64,000 nucleotides of DNA, from NCBI RefSeq assembly GCF_900096765.1, contig NZ_LT615228.1:564669-628668 (forward strand), read 5' to 3'. Below, piece after piece: positions 41,550 to 50,163 of the stretch (position 1 is its first letter; each line of letters starts with the position of its first letter). Both the position numbers and the translations under genes were made by a program. The notes under the pieces were generated by a model. The model ran no database searches and had not been told where the DNA came from. It was given only the letters and a program-made list of their open reading frames with translations. This stretch comes from Polynucleobacter necessarius (GTDB taxonomy: Bacteria > Pseudomonadota > Gammaproteobacteria > Burkholderiales > Burkholderiaceae).

Positions 41550-42158
41550 TTATTTCTTTGGTGGGGTAATCGAGGCAGCCATGGCATCGTAGTAAATAAC
41601 TTTTACCTGCTCGCCAACATTCACATCGGCTAGCAGCGCAGGATTCTTTACGGTAACGGTAGTAATCTTACCGCTCGGACCCTTCACGGATACGAGCTTC
41701 TTGTCGCGATTTACTTCTACGATATCGGCAATGATGGTAGTTTTATTGGCAATTGTTTCAGAGGGTTTCTCATTGGCTTTGGATTTGGTGACAGTATTTG
41801 TTTCAACTTTACTGCGAATGCCATCACTCTTAGTTTTAATTAGCTCAATTGCGACTGCTAACTGATACGTAATACTCAGGTGATCACCTTTTTTGATCTG
41901 ATCAAAATTGGTAATTTCAGGGCCGGCAACAAACTTGGACTCGCCTTCTATATTTTTGAACGTAATCGTACGTTTTTTCTTATCCACCTTGACGACATCG
42001 CCTTCATAAAGAAGGTAGCTATTATCTACTGCAGCAGCATCAATCACGACTGGCTTAGCAGGACTAGGATCAGCTTTTGTGGACTGCGCTGTTGCTAAAG
42101 AAGTGCCAGTGCTCAAAACCGCAAGAGCAAGAGCGATTTGGGTAAGTTTGGTATTCAT
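41550..42158 (-). CDS. Exported protein of unknown function with a duplicated translation start
   Basis: 202 residues from the ATG at 42158 (adjacent ATG at 42161 possible), with AAGGA five bases before it. A signal peptide runs to about residue 25 (ALATAQ-like SLATAQ). The mature part has two similar beta-rich segments, YEGDVVKVDKKKRTITFKNI and DIVEVNRDKKLVSVKGPSG, suggesting an internal repeat of one domain type. I do not recognise a named family. A 29-bp tandem repeat places a second copy of the ribosome-binding site and start just upstream, in another frame. The gene is probably co-transcribed with the M48 protease. Confidence 0.6.
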   Translation of the reverse strand: MNTKLTQIALALAVLSTGTSLATAQSTKADPSPAKPVVIDAAAVDNSYLLYEGDVVKVDKKKRTITFKNIEGESKFVAGPEITNFDQIKKGDHLSITYQLAVAIELIKTKSDGIRSKVETNTVTKSKANEKPSETIANKTTIIADIVEVNRDKKLVSVKGPSGKITTVTVKNPALLADVNVGEQVKVIYYDAMAASITPPKK

Positions 42159-42199
42159 CATTTTCCTTAAGTAAGTTTGGTATTCATCATTTTCCTTAA
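42142..42199 (-). repeat. Perfect 29-bp tandem duplication of a translation initiation region
   Basis: Units 42142-42170 and 42171-42199 are identical and each contains AAGGAAAATGATG. The upstream copy encodes only MMNTKLT and stops in a TAA that overlaps the second ribosome-binding site. Confidence 0.95.
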
Positions 42200-42330
42200 A
42201 TAGAGAAGTTGCCATTCAATATTAGCTTACTTTTGGATCATATTTGTCATTAAGAGGGTGGATTACCAGTTCGGTATAAAACAGACATCTTTGTTAAGAT
42301 CACTTTGATGTTATTGGATAAAGGTTTGTG

Positions 42331-43117
42331 ATGCCAAAATTTGCAGCAAATTTAACAATGCTTTTCAATGAAGTTTCTTTTCTTGACCGTTTTAAAAAGG
42401 CCAGTGAAGCCGGCTTTCAAGCGGTGGAATTTTTGTTTCCCTATGGCTTTTATGCTGCAGATATCCATAAAAACCTGACTCATAATCAGCTGCTTCTCGT
42501 TTTACATAATTTGCCAGCCGGAGACTGGGATGCTGGAGAGCGAGGAATAGCTTGTCACCCCGATCGAGTTGAGGAGTTCAGGGAGGGGGTAGCCAAAGCG
42601 ATTGAATATGCCACAGTGCTGGGAGTTAAACAACTGAATTGTCTGGCCGGTAAAGTTCCGCCAGGAGTGAGCCCAGAGCAGCTTAGATCTACTTTTGTTC
42701 AGAATCTTCGATATGCTTCTGAACAATTACACAAGGCCGATCTACGCCTATTGATTGAGCCAATTAATACTTTTGATATCCCTGGTTTTTTTCTATCCCA
42801 CACTGAGCAAGCAATTGACATTATTCATGATCATGAGGTAGGGGTTGATAATTTGTTTCTCCAGTATAACATCTACCATGCCCAGCGTATGGAAGGGGAG
42901 CTAGCAAGTACGATTGAAAAAAAATCTTGTCAAGATTACGCATATTCAACTGGCGGATAACCCCGGTAGAAATGAGCCTGGCTCCGGTGAAATTAACTAT
43001 TGCTACTTATTTCAATTTCTGGATCGAGTTGGTTACCGGGGATGGGTTGGATGTGAATATAAGCCAGCCACCAGCACCGAGGCTGGGTTGACGTGGCTCA
43101 AGCAACTGAATACCTAA
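42331..43117 (+). pseudogene. hyi: Hydroxypyruvate isomerase gene with a poly-A frameshift
   Basis: The first frame (ATG 42331) gives the TIM-barrel start MPKFAANLTMLFNE and continues to ELASTIEKK before shifting. The remainder, NLVKITHIQLADNPGRNEPG and beyond, is in the next frame to 43117. The break is an A-run of eight (42917-42924); seven would restore TIEKNLVKITHIQLAD. Intact Hyi isomerises hydroxypyruvate and tartronate semialdehyde. The adjacent garR-type gene uses the product, so both belong to one glyoxylate branch. A run-length error in sequencing, or natural slippage giving some full-length product, are alternatives. Confidence 0.8.
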
Positions 43118-43147
43118 TCACATACAAATTAATGAATTGGAGACATC

Positions 43148-44053
43148 ATGAGTAATTCACTTAAACTGGGTTTTATAGGGCTTGGCATTATGGGCTCACC
43201 AATGGCAGGTCAACTGATTAAGAGTGGCCATCAGGTATTTATTCACACGCGCAGTAAAGTCCCAGCTGAACTTTTGGATACGAGCGCAACAGTTTGTAGT
43301 AGTCCTAAAGAGGTTGCTCAGCAAGCTGACATTATTTTTACTATGGTTCCAGATACTCCTGACGTTGAGAAAGTATTGTTTTCTGAATCTGGCGTTGCAT
43401 CCGGGCTTGGCAAAGGAAAGATTGTTGTAGACATGAGCTCAATCTCCCCAATTGCCACTAAAGAGTTCGCAAAAAGAATTAATGAATTGGGCTGCGAGTA
43501 TTTAGATGCCCCCGTTTCTGGTGGAGAAGTCGGTGCAAAAAATGCGACTCTTTCTATTATGGTTGGTGGTAATGAATCTACATTTAATACAGTCAAGCCA
43601 GTATTTGAATTGATGGGTAAAAATATTAATTTAGTGGGAGCCAATGGTGATGGTCAAACTGCCAAGGTTGCTAATCAAATTATTGTTGCCTTGAATATTG
43701 AAGCAGTCGCTGAGGCTCTCTTATTTGCGTCTAAAGCTGGTGCCGATCCAGCAAAGGTTCGTCAGGCACTGATGGGTGGTTTTGCTGGATCTAAAATTCT
43801 AGAAGTGCATGGAGAGCGTATGGTCAAACGCACGTTTGATCCTGGTTTTAGAATTGAATTACACCAGAAGGATCTCAATTTGGCTCTCAGTAGCGCCCGT
43901 GCTTTAGGGGTTTCCTTGCCAAATACCGCTAATGCTCAGGAGTTATTTAATGCCTGCTCTGCCCATGGTGGAAAAGCCTGGGATCACTCTGCGATGGTCA
44001 AGGCTTTAGAGAAACTGGCTAACTTTGAAGTTGGACAACAGGCCCAAATGTGA
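43148..44053 (+). CDS. garR: 2-hydroxy-3-oxopropionate (tartronate semialdehyde) reductase
   Basis: 301 residues of the beta-hydroxyacid dehydrogenase family. The N-terminal dinucleotide motif GFIGLGIMGSPMA is at 9-21, the substrate motif DAPVSGGEVGA follows, and the catalytic Lys lies in KVANQI. It reduces tartronate semialdehyde to glycerate. Next to hyi this fits glycolate/glyoxylate use, although hyi is broken. GlxR versus GarR cannot be separated by eye. Its TGA overlaps the ATG of the next gene (TGATG). Confidence 0.85.
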   Translation: MSNSLKLGFIGLGIMGSPMAGQLIKSGHQVFIHTRSKVPAELLDTSATVCSSPKEVAQQADIIFTMVPDTPDVEKVLFSESGVASGLGKGKIVVDMSSISPIATKEFAKRINELGCEYLDAPVSGGEVGAKNATLSIMVGGNESTFNTVKPVFELMGKNINLVGANGDGQTAKVANQIIVALNIEAVAEALLFASKAGADPAKVRQALMGGFAGSKILEVHGERMVKRTFDPGFRIELHQKDLNLALSSARALGVSLPNTANAQELFNACSAHGGKAWDHSAMVKALEKLANFEVGQQAQM

Positions 44054-44643
44054 TGGCAACAACACTGATTGTGTACTTGCATGGTTTTCGTTCCTCGCCG
44101 CGCTCAAGCAAAGCGGTGATGACGGGTGATGCTATTAAAGCCTTATCCACCGATGAGAATCCTATTGAATGGTATTGCCCGCAATTACTTGTCTCCCCTC
44201 GGGAGAGTATGGAGATGGTCGATGCCCAAATAGAAAAGAGTAGGGCGGATCGCATAGTGGTTATTGGATCTTCGCTGGGCGGTTTTTATGCAAATTATCT
44301 GGCCCAAAGGTATGGCTGTAAGGCTGTTGTATTAAATCCTGCCGTTCGAGCAGCCAGAGAGTTGGCCCCGCATGTTGGAATGATGACGGCATACGATAGT
44401 GATGAGCCGTTTGATTTTCGACTTGAGTACATCGATGAGCTTAAAGAACTTCAGGTTGAAAGTATCACAAATCCTGAGCGTTACTTTTTAATCGCCGCAA
44501 AAGGCGATGAGCTTTTAAGCTGGGAGGAGATGGTAGCTTTTTACCCAGGAGCTAAACAACTAGTGCTCGAGGGCAGTGATCACGGTATCACTGACTATGC
44601 TGATCATCTGCCCGCTGTACTTGAATTTCTGAACGCTGCATAA
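44053..44643 (+). CDS. YqiA/YcfP-family alpha/beta-hydrolase
   Basis: 196 residues from the ATG at 44053, one base into the garR stop. The elements are LHGFRSSPRSSKA near the start, the nucleophile elbow GSSLGGFYA, an acid region DELLSWEE, and the final His in GSDHGITDY. Such small esterases (YqiA) hydrolyse acyl-CoA or short esters in vitro; the natural substrate is unsettled. It is translationally coupled to garR. Confidence 0.82.
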   Translation: MATTLIVYLHGFRSSPRSSKAVMTGDAIKALSTDENPIEWYCPQLLVSPRESMEMVDAQIEKSRADRIVVIGSSLGGFYANYLAQRYGCKAVVLNPAVRAARELAPHVGMMTAYDSDEPFDFRLEYIDELKELQVESITNPERYFLIAAKGDELLSWEEMVAFYPGAKQLVLEGSDHGITDYADHLPAVLEFLNAA

Positions 44644-44814
44644 GCTTCTGCATTGCTTGCCAAGGTCTTATTCTGTAAGATAAATCATGCGATCGTGGCT
44701 ATCTGGCAAGATCTAGAAAGGAGATTGTGTGCTAAGCATCTTGAAATTGGACGCAGGTGGAATTCCTCAAGGATGGGTTAACGCTGAAGAGGTCACGAAG
44801 CAGTACGCAGATAT

Positions 44815-44840
44815 AATAGTGTCATTTAATAGTGTCATTT
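44815..44840 (+). repeat. 13-bp tandem duplication in the HNH gene
   Basis: AATAGTGTCATTT occurs at 44815-44827 and again at 44828-44840. Confidence 0.92.
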
Positions 44841-44853
44841 GGACCTTGGGTGA

Positions 44854-44881
44854 CCCCATATTAAGGACCCTATATTAAGGA
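44854..44881 (+). repeat. 14-bp tandem duplication (one mismatch) causing a frameshift
   Basis: CCCCATATTAAGGA at 44854-44867 is followed by CCCTATATTAAGGA at 44868-44881. Fourteen extra bases move the HNH gene out of frame. Confidence 0.9.
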
Positions 44882-45084
44882 TGCGCGGCGGCATTTCTCG
44901 CGCAAGCGGCAAGCAATCCATCATCGAACTTCATTCAATCATTGCTGTTAAAGGTAGCGCGAAGATCAATTTGTTTGATGTGGTGCCGGTTATCACTAAA
45001 CATAAACTGTTTAAACGCGATCGTGGTTTATGCGCCTACTGTGGTGTGGTACCGCCCATTCATGAAAATGAAGCCGAGGCAGAG

Positions 45085-45108
45085 CACATTATTCCCCACA
45101 TTATTCCC
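45085..45108 (+). repeat. 12-bp tandem duplication inside the HNH catalytic motif
   Basis: CACATTATTCCC at 45085-45096 and 45097-45108, giving EHIIPHIIPNSRGG instead of the family pattern EHIIPNSRGG. Confidence 0.93.
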
Positions 45109-45356
45109 AATAGCCGTGGCGGTCAATATTCTTGGATGGATCTAGTGATTTCCTGTCGATCTTGCAATCAGCGCAAGGGTAACCGTACCCCAGAACAGGC
45201 TTGCATGGATCTATTATACGCCCCGTATTTGCCAAGTCTTTACGAGGATATGATTCTTAAAGGGCGTAATATTCTTGCTGATCAGATGGACTTTCTTGCC
45301 GCCAACCTACCTAAAAATAGCCGCCTTTTGGAACGCATCGTCTGAGCAGTGATCTA

Positions 45357-46203
45357 GTGCCAGAAAGTTTCTCGTTAAAGTTCCGCACTAATTCCTTGCG
45401 GATCATTCTTTTTGCCTTATTGCTTTCTGTTTTAGGCCATTTACTCCTTTTTTTGGGGATACCGTTTTTTTCATTTGGAAGCCCTCCTGAAATCGTAGAT
45501 GATCTTATTATCAAAACAGATTTGAGGGTGGAGCCGCCGAAGAAGATTCAGCAAAGTAAGCGTCCAAATAAACCCACCGCTATCGATAAGCTTTCTAGTG
45601 CTTAGTGCTGGCTACAGTAATCAGAATCCGTTTATGGGTGAGCAGGGTGGCTCTCAGCAAGGGGTAGCCTTTAAGTTGCCGCAACCGGGAATTATTTATT
45701 ACGACTCTTTTGTTGATGGACAAAAATATCAAACTGGGGAGATTGATTGGGTGGTAAGTGGTAATTCTTATCGTCTATATGTGAATATTCCCTATGCCTT
45801 TGTAGGACCCTTTGTTTTTGAATCTCGAGGAATGGTTGATGCCTATGGACTTGCGCCAGCAATTTATTGGTCCCAAAGAGGTGGTCGAGCGCCTCGGTAT
45901 TCTCGCTTTGATCGAGATACCAATGGAGGCGGGAAGATGTTTTTTTCAGAAAAGCCAGACTTTACCCCAGCCATTCTTCCTGGAACCCAAGATCGTTTCA
46001 GTCTGATATTTCAAATTAGCTTCATTAATAAACGGTGATGAAAAAATGGATGAGCCCGGTAGCCTGCGCTCCATACTTGGCTATCAAAGGATCTGGAGTG
46101 GTTACCAGGTCGAATCAGGTCTGTTGAAGCAAGCGGTAGGGTTTTAGAGCTAGTTTTTAAGCAGAAAAATTCTTCTCCGGATCAGGGTGTCGCCATCAAT
46201 TAA
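45357..46203 (+). pseudogene. DUF3108 protein gene with three frame breaks
   Basis: From GTG 45357 the first piece has an N-terminal membrane helix and a proline/lysine-rich stretch (VEPPKKIQQSKRPNK), ending LSS. A 7-bp duplication at 45597-45610 shifts it into the second piece AGYSNQNPFMGE onward, which holds the DUF3108 core (YDSFVDGQKYQTGEIDW). It shifts again near 46018 to SLINGDEKMDEPGSLRS and near 46080 to LSKDLEWLPGRIRS, ending DQGVAIN at 46203. Intact members are envelope proteins of unknown function. The 3' end touches a 12-bp repeat shared with the convergent channel gene. Confidence 0.8.
45597..45610 (+). repeat. 7-bp tandem duplication causing a frameshift in the DUF3108 gene
   Basis: TAGTGCT at 45597-45603 and 45604-45610; removal of one copy restores DKLSSAGYSNQNPF. 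Confidence 0.93.
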
Positions 46204-46226
46204 TTTCTTTATGTATTTCTTTATGT
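46203..46226. repeat. Perfect 12-bp tandem duplication at a convergent gene junction
   Basis: ATTTCTTTATGT at 46203-46214 and 46215-46226, between the end of the DUF3108 pseudogene and the end of the channel pseudogene. Confidence 0.92.
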
Positions 46227-46785
46227 CCTTGATCCTGAATGATTTTTATTGGTTTGATGATTCTTCCCAATCAAAGCCCCCATCATTGAATACAATGCCG
46301 CTCCAGACATGGACACCGCAAATATTCCGGTAAATGAAATAATGATTGGCAGAATTCTCCAGTGCTCAGTTAGGCTGTAGTCGCCGTAGCCTACGGTTGT
46401 ATACTTGTATACATTTCGCCTGCAAAATAAAAAGTCTGAGGATTGGTGGGGAACACCTTTAGGGCTACACAGATATATGCCCAGGCAATAATTTCTATCA
46501 AGTGTGCGGCGATAATGAGCAATATTTTGCGATGAAATTGGAAAGGAAGTTTGCTCCATAGATGCGCTTATCTTCCAATATCTGATCTATCCAATGAAAT
46601 GTCCCTGCAATCATCAGCACAATTACTCCGTGCATCGTTAGCATCAGGCAAGCCAAAATCAGGATTAACCAGATCTGACTATTTCCCATGTCCGCATTAA
46701 TTTCATTAAATAGGACGGTAAAACTGGGTAGGTCAGCATTTCTAAATATATCTAATAGGATCATGTTATGTATGGCTTGGATCAC
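46221..46785 (-). pseudogene. Potassium-channel (Ion_trans_2) gene with two frameshifts
   Basis: The first piece (start 46785) has a hydrophobic segment (LILILACLMLTMHG) and ends soon after EDKRIYGA. The next frame reads LPFQFHRKILLIIAAHLIEII and TFYFAGEMYT, and the last frame gives the selectivity filter TTVGYGDYSL followed by a membrane helix. The second shift is an 8-bp tandem duplication exactly at GEMYTTVGYGD (46397-46412). The first, near 46552, looks like one missing base. Intact relatives are two-helix K+ channels. The protein cannot be made from this sequence. Confidence 0.82.
46397..46412. repeat. 8-bp tandem duplication causing a frameshift at the channel filter
   Basis: TTGTATAC at 46397-46404 and 46405-46412. 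Removing one copy yields MYTTVGYGD on the minus strand. Confidence 0.93.
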
Positions 46786-46829
46786 AAGAATATATTATTT
46801 GACATAATAATGATTATACGCACAATGAA

Positions 46830-47531
46830 CTAAGAGGGTTTAGTCCCTGGGGTTCTAACATGGCTCTTGTACGGCTCTTTATAAAGCTTTAGCCAGCGAG
46901 ACTTTAAGCCATCTTCAATCCAAGGTTTCTCATAGATTTGGGCAATATCTATCGCAGTAAGCCCTTGTGAATTACGAATTTGGAGATCTGCACCCTTATC
47001 TAAAAGATATTTAATCAGCTCTTCATTGCCTGATTGGACGGCCATCATTAAAGGTGTGCTGCCACTGGTGCTGAGGGAATTTACATCAGCGCCGTTCGAG
47101 ACTAGGAACTGAGCTACATTCAGGTGGCCACGTGTACAGGCGTAATGCAATGGTGTCCAGCCAATATGGTCAATGCGGGCATGCTTCTGAAGGACTAGAG
47201 TCTTTACCATTGGCAAATCACCCTCAATAGACGCAATCATTAAAGGTGTTTCACCATATTTATTGGATAAATCAACGTCTATATTTTTGTTATCCATCAA
47301 ATATGCTGCAACCTTATAGGATTTATCCCGTATAGCCAGAAGCAACATGGGATTCCCCTTGGGATCTACAGCATTGGGGCTGACACCTTGAGCAACTAGG
47401 TCCTTTACCTCGGAAATATCATCAAACTTAGCTGCTTTCGTAAAGTCTGTAATTTGAGAGTCTGTTTGAGCTGTGGCATTTAGCAAACAACAGATAGTAA
47501 AAAGCCCTATTAATATCTTAATAAACAACAT
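46830..47531 (-). CDS. Exported ankyrin-repeat protein
   Basis: 233 residues with a signal peptide (about 1-21, ending ATA). Five or so ankyrin repeats follow, for example GWTPLHYACTRGHLNVAQFL and GSTPLMMAVQSGNEELIKYL. Exported ankyrin proteins bind other proteins in the periplasm; the partner is unknown. It starts 2 bp after tatD ends, so it may be transcribed with tatD and holB. The reading frame is intact in a region where neighbours are broken. Confidence 0.8.
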   Translation of the reverse strand: MLFIKILIGLFTICCLLNATAQTDSQITDFTKAAKFDDISEVKDLVAQGVSPNAVDPKGNPMLLLAIRDKSYKVAAYLMDNKNIDVDLSNKYGETPLMIASIEGDLPMVKTLVLQKHARIDHIGWTPLHYACTRGHLNVAQFLVSNGADVNSLSTSGSTPLMMAVQSGNEELIKYLLDKGADLQIRNSQGLTAIDIAQIYEKPWIEDGLKSRWLKLYKEPYKSHVRTPGTKPS

Positions 47532-47533
47532 TA

Positions 47534-48322
47534 TTATAAATTTCTATCTATTTGAAAACATTGATAAAAATTCATGCTGGTTTGATTCGCCAGCTGTTGA
47601 ACCGAGATGCCTTTTAGATTGGCAATAAATTCGCCTACATTTGCCACCCAAGCTGGCTCATTGGTTTTCCCGCGGTATGGAATTGGGGCCAAATAGGGAG
47701 AATCCGTCTCAATTAACATTCTTTCTAAGGGGACTTGTTTGCAGATTTCCTGAAGATCTTTAGCGCTCTTAAAGGTTACGATTCCTGAAAAAGAGATATA
47801 AAATCCCATTTCCATTGCTTGTTGGGCAACCTCTAGACTTTCGGTGAAGCAGTGCATGACTCCGCCAATAGTCTGCGCACCTTCTTCTCTCAGAATATTG
47901 ATGGTGTCTTCAGATGCAGAGCGAGTGTGAATAATCAGTGGCTTATGAGCTGATAAAGCGGCCCGTATATGGGTTCTGAAGCGCTGTCTTTGCCATTCCA
48001 TGGCTTCGTAACTGCGATCGCCCATTCGATAGTAATCGAGACCTGTTTCGCCGATGGCAACAATCTTGTCATGCTTTTTAGCAGTCTCGACTAGAAACTC
48101 TAGGGTCGGTTCTGGGGTATCTTCGTAATCGGGGTGCACACCAATAGAGACATACAAATTAGAGTGTTCTTGAGCTAGGCGAAGAACATTGGGAAAGTCT
48201 GGTAGATCAACAGAGACGCACAGCGCATGGCTCACCTTAGCCGAGCGCATATTTTCAAGTACCTGAGGTAAGCGCTCTGAAAATTCAGGGAAATCGAGGT
48301 GGCAGTGTGAATCTATAAACAT
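47534..48322 (-). CDS. TatD-family metal-dependent hydrolase
   Basis: 262 residues. Metal ligands are His-X-His in DSHCHLDF at the N-terminus, Glu in GETGLDYY, His in IHTRS and HCF, and Asp in ETDSPYLAP. TatD/YcfH proteins are 3'-5' deoxyribonucleases or related amidohydrolases. The gene follows holB after about 48 bp; the order mltG-tmk-holB-tatD is conserved in proteobacteria, which points to the YcfH branch. Confidence 0.88.
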   Translation of the reverse strand: MFIDSHCHLDFPEFSERLPQVLENMRSAKVSHALCVSVDLPDFPNVLRLAQEHSNLYVSIGVHPDYEDTPEPTLEFLVETAKKHDKIVAIGETGLDYYRMGDRSYEAMEWQRQRFRTHIRAALSAHKPLIIHTRSASEDTINILREEGAQTIGGVMHCFTESLEVAQQAMEMGFYISFSGIVTFKSAKDLQEICKQVPLERMLIETDSPYLAPIPYRGKTNEPAWVANVGEFIANLKGISVQQLANQTSMNFYQCFQIDRNL

Positions 48323-48370
48323 GAATGCTTATGCTTATTTTAGTCTGCCTAGCATGAAAAGCAGTTTTGC

Positions 48371-49519
48371 CTATGTTTCAAAAATTTGCTGATATTGAGC
48401 CAGCAGAGCCTCAAGTTGAATTCGGTTTGCTAATGGGTGGTTTTCTGTTCGCCTAGCTTGAACTAAGGATTTCCAAAAATGTAGGAGTTTTGGTAGCTGC
48501 GCTGTTTGGGATAAGCCTTGTAGAGTGCCAATGTGCTTTGGATAATAGCGAGGCGTTCCACTTTGAGTGACTAGTAACAAATCAGAGACCCAGCGTTGCA
48601 TAGTGGCTAACAAAAAAGAAAACTGAGCTTTATGGGTTTTCTCGGCAGCATCTAGCCAAGCAATACGGCCACCTTGCGCCATGGACTGTAATAGATAACG
48701 AGAAGCTGCAATCGAAATAGTCAATTCATCTTTGTCATCCTTGTTATGTCTAGCACGCAAGGAGTCCAGAACAGAATACGGCGCTCCACCCTGCTCGTCG
48801 TAAATAGTTTCAATGTCCCCTTCTTTTGCTTGAAGGCCAGCTATCAAGGGAAGTTGCGATTTGAGCCAAGCCAATCCTTGAGTGCGATTTGGACGTGGTG
48901 CGGTAAGCAGTCGACAGCGCGAACGGATTGTTGGAAGCACCCTATCCACACGATCCGCGAGCAATAAAAAAATAGTGTTGGCCGGGGGTTCCTCAAGCGA
49001 TTTCAGTAAGGTATTTGCAGAATCAGAGCGAAGCATCTCTAATGGATATATCAAAATAACCCGATTTCCTCCGCGATGGGATCCAATAGATAAACCTTCA
49101 ATAGCGCTGCGTGTTTCCTCAATGGAGATATTCTTCTTTTCCTTTTTTTCCGCCCCATCGCCATCGGAATCTTCTCGGGCGGTTTTGCCTTTTTTGGGGG
49201 TCTCATCGCTTTCATAGTCGCCATGAGGCAAGAGTTTGCGATGGGTTTCGGGCACAAGGGCAATAAAGTCAGGATGGTTGCCGGTATTAAACCAGTGACA
49301 TGCTTCACAGTGATCACAAGGCTTAGTCAATCGATCGCTCGATTCGCACAGCAGGGCCTTGGCTAGCTCTATTGAAAAGGCAAACTTTCCAATGCCCGCT
49401 TGACCATGGAGCAAGATGGCATTTGGAAAGTTGGCAAAGTCCAGTGCATCCCAAAGCGGTCTGAGCCATGGAGCAATGTTGAGTTCGCTACGCTCTACTG
49501 GAGGCATGCCATCACACAT
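48371..49519 (-). CDS. holB: DNA polymerase III subunit delta'
   Basis: 382 residues of the clamp-loader AAA+ family. Near the start is [11 protein letters not shown], a Walker A-like loop without the Ser/Thr, as usual for delta'. The zinc module is [10 protein letters not shown] with NTGNHPDF following. A charged insertion (about residues 100-130, [15 protein letters not shown] and so on) separates it from [13 protein letters not shown]. The motif [11 protein letters not shown] matches the SRC-neighbour region. It overlaps the end of tmk by eight bases. Confidence 0.9.
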   Translation of the reverse strand: MCDGMPPVERSELNIAPWLRPLWDALDFANFPNAILLHGQAGIGKFAFSIELAKALLCESSDRLTKPCDHCEACHWFNTGNHPDFIALVPETHRKLLPHGDYESDETPKKGKTAREDSDGDGAEKKEKKNISIEETRSAIEGLSIGSHRGGNRVILIYPLEMLRSDSANTLLKSLEEPPANTIFLLLADRVDRVLPTIRSRCRLLTAPRPNRTQGLAWLKSQLPLIAGLQAKEGDIETIYDEQGGAPYSVLDSLRARHNKDDKDELTISIAASRYLLQSMAQGGRIAWLDAAEKTHKAQFSFLLATMQRWVSDLLLVTQSGTPRYYPKHIGTLQGLSQTAQLPKLLHFWKSLVQARRTENHPLANRIQLEALLAQYQQIFET

Positions 49520-50162
49520 CTATTTGGACTTTTTGTCCTAGAGCATTGAGATCATCCCAAATAACTTCAGGTGTTCGAGTGGCATCTACTAAATAGAATC
49601 GATCTGGATCTTCCTGGGATCGTCTTAAATACTCTTGGCGGACTTTCTCAAAAAAGTTTAAATCCATTTTTTCAAATTTATCAGGGGCGCGAACTTTCGA
49701 ACGTCTGGATTGGGCAATTTCTCCAGGTAAGTCAAACAATATAGTGAGATTAGGCTGAAGTAATGATCCATCTGGTCTGCTCTGAACCCATTTTTCTAGA
49801 TCATTTAATTTGCTAAGGCTCAGGCCTCGACCGCCGCCCTGATAGGCAAAGCTTGCATCGGTAAAGCGATCGGAAATCACAATTTTTCCAGCCTGCAATG
49901 CTGGTTCAATCACTTGAGCAATATGCTCACGTCTGGCGGCAAACATCAGAAGAGCCTCTGTTTCTAAATTCATTGGAGCATCTAACAAAAGCCCTCTAAG
50001 TCGCTCTCCTAGGGGGGTGCCTCCTGGCTCACGAGAGATAATGACCTCTCGGTTTGGGTAGCGTTCTTGCAGGAGCTGAGCAAATCTTTCGATATGCGTA
50101 CTTTTACCAGCACCATCAATACCCTCAAAGCTAATAAAAATTCCTGGAGAATTGGATTTCAT
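49512..50162 (-). CDS. tmk: Thymidylate kinase
   Basis: 216 residues with P-loop [11 protein letters not shown] at 13-23, the DR(X) motif in [17 protein letters not shown] and a C-terminal LID region with arginines ([15 protein letters not shown]). It phosphorylates dTMP to dTDP. It lies 1 bp from mltG upstream and overlaps holB downstream, forming a compact mltG-tmk-holB set. Confidence 0.94.
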   Translation of the reverse strand: MKSNSPGIFISFEGIDGAGKSTHIERFAQLLQERYPNREVIISREPGGTPLGERLRGLLLDAPMNLETEALLMFAARREHIAQVIEPALQAGKIVISDRFTDASFAYQGGGRGLSLSKLNDLEKWVQSRPDGSLLQPNLTILFDLPGEIAQSRRSKVRAPDKFEKMDLNFFEKVRQEYLRRSQEDPDRFYLVDATRTPEVIWDDLNALGQKVQIDV

Positions 50163-50163
50163 A

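Larger units (their letters stand above)
44729..45345 (+). pseudogene. HNH endonuclease gene disrupted by tandem duplications
   Basis: From GTG 44729 the frame reads LKLDAGGIPQGWVNAEE and NSVIWTLGDPILR, then stops. The rest, MRGGISRASGKQ onward, is in another frame to 45345. It carries the HNH module with CAYCG, the EHIIP catalytic region, CRSCNQRKGNRTPEQA and KGRNILADQMDFL. A 14-bp near-perfect duplication at 44854-44881 explains the shift; without it DPILRMRGGISR is continuous. A 13-bp duplication lies just upstream, and a 12-bp one doubles HIIP inside the catalytic motif. Intact relatives are chromosomal HNH proteins of unknown role in Burkholderiales. Restart at ATG 44881 could give a shorter protein. 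Confidence 0.82.

Noticed and set aside
44729..45345. HNH gene as part of a restriction, retron or other defence system.
   Set aside because: It stands alone among housekeeping genes, matches a chromosomal Burkholderiales HNH family, and is broken; no partner gene is present.
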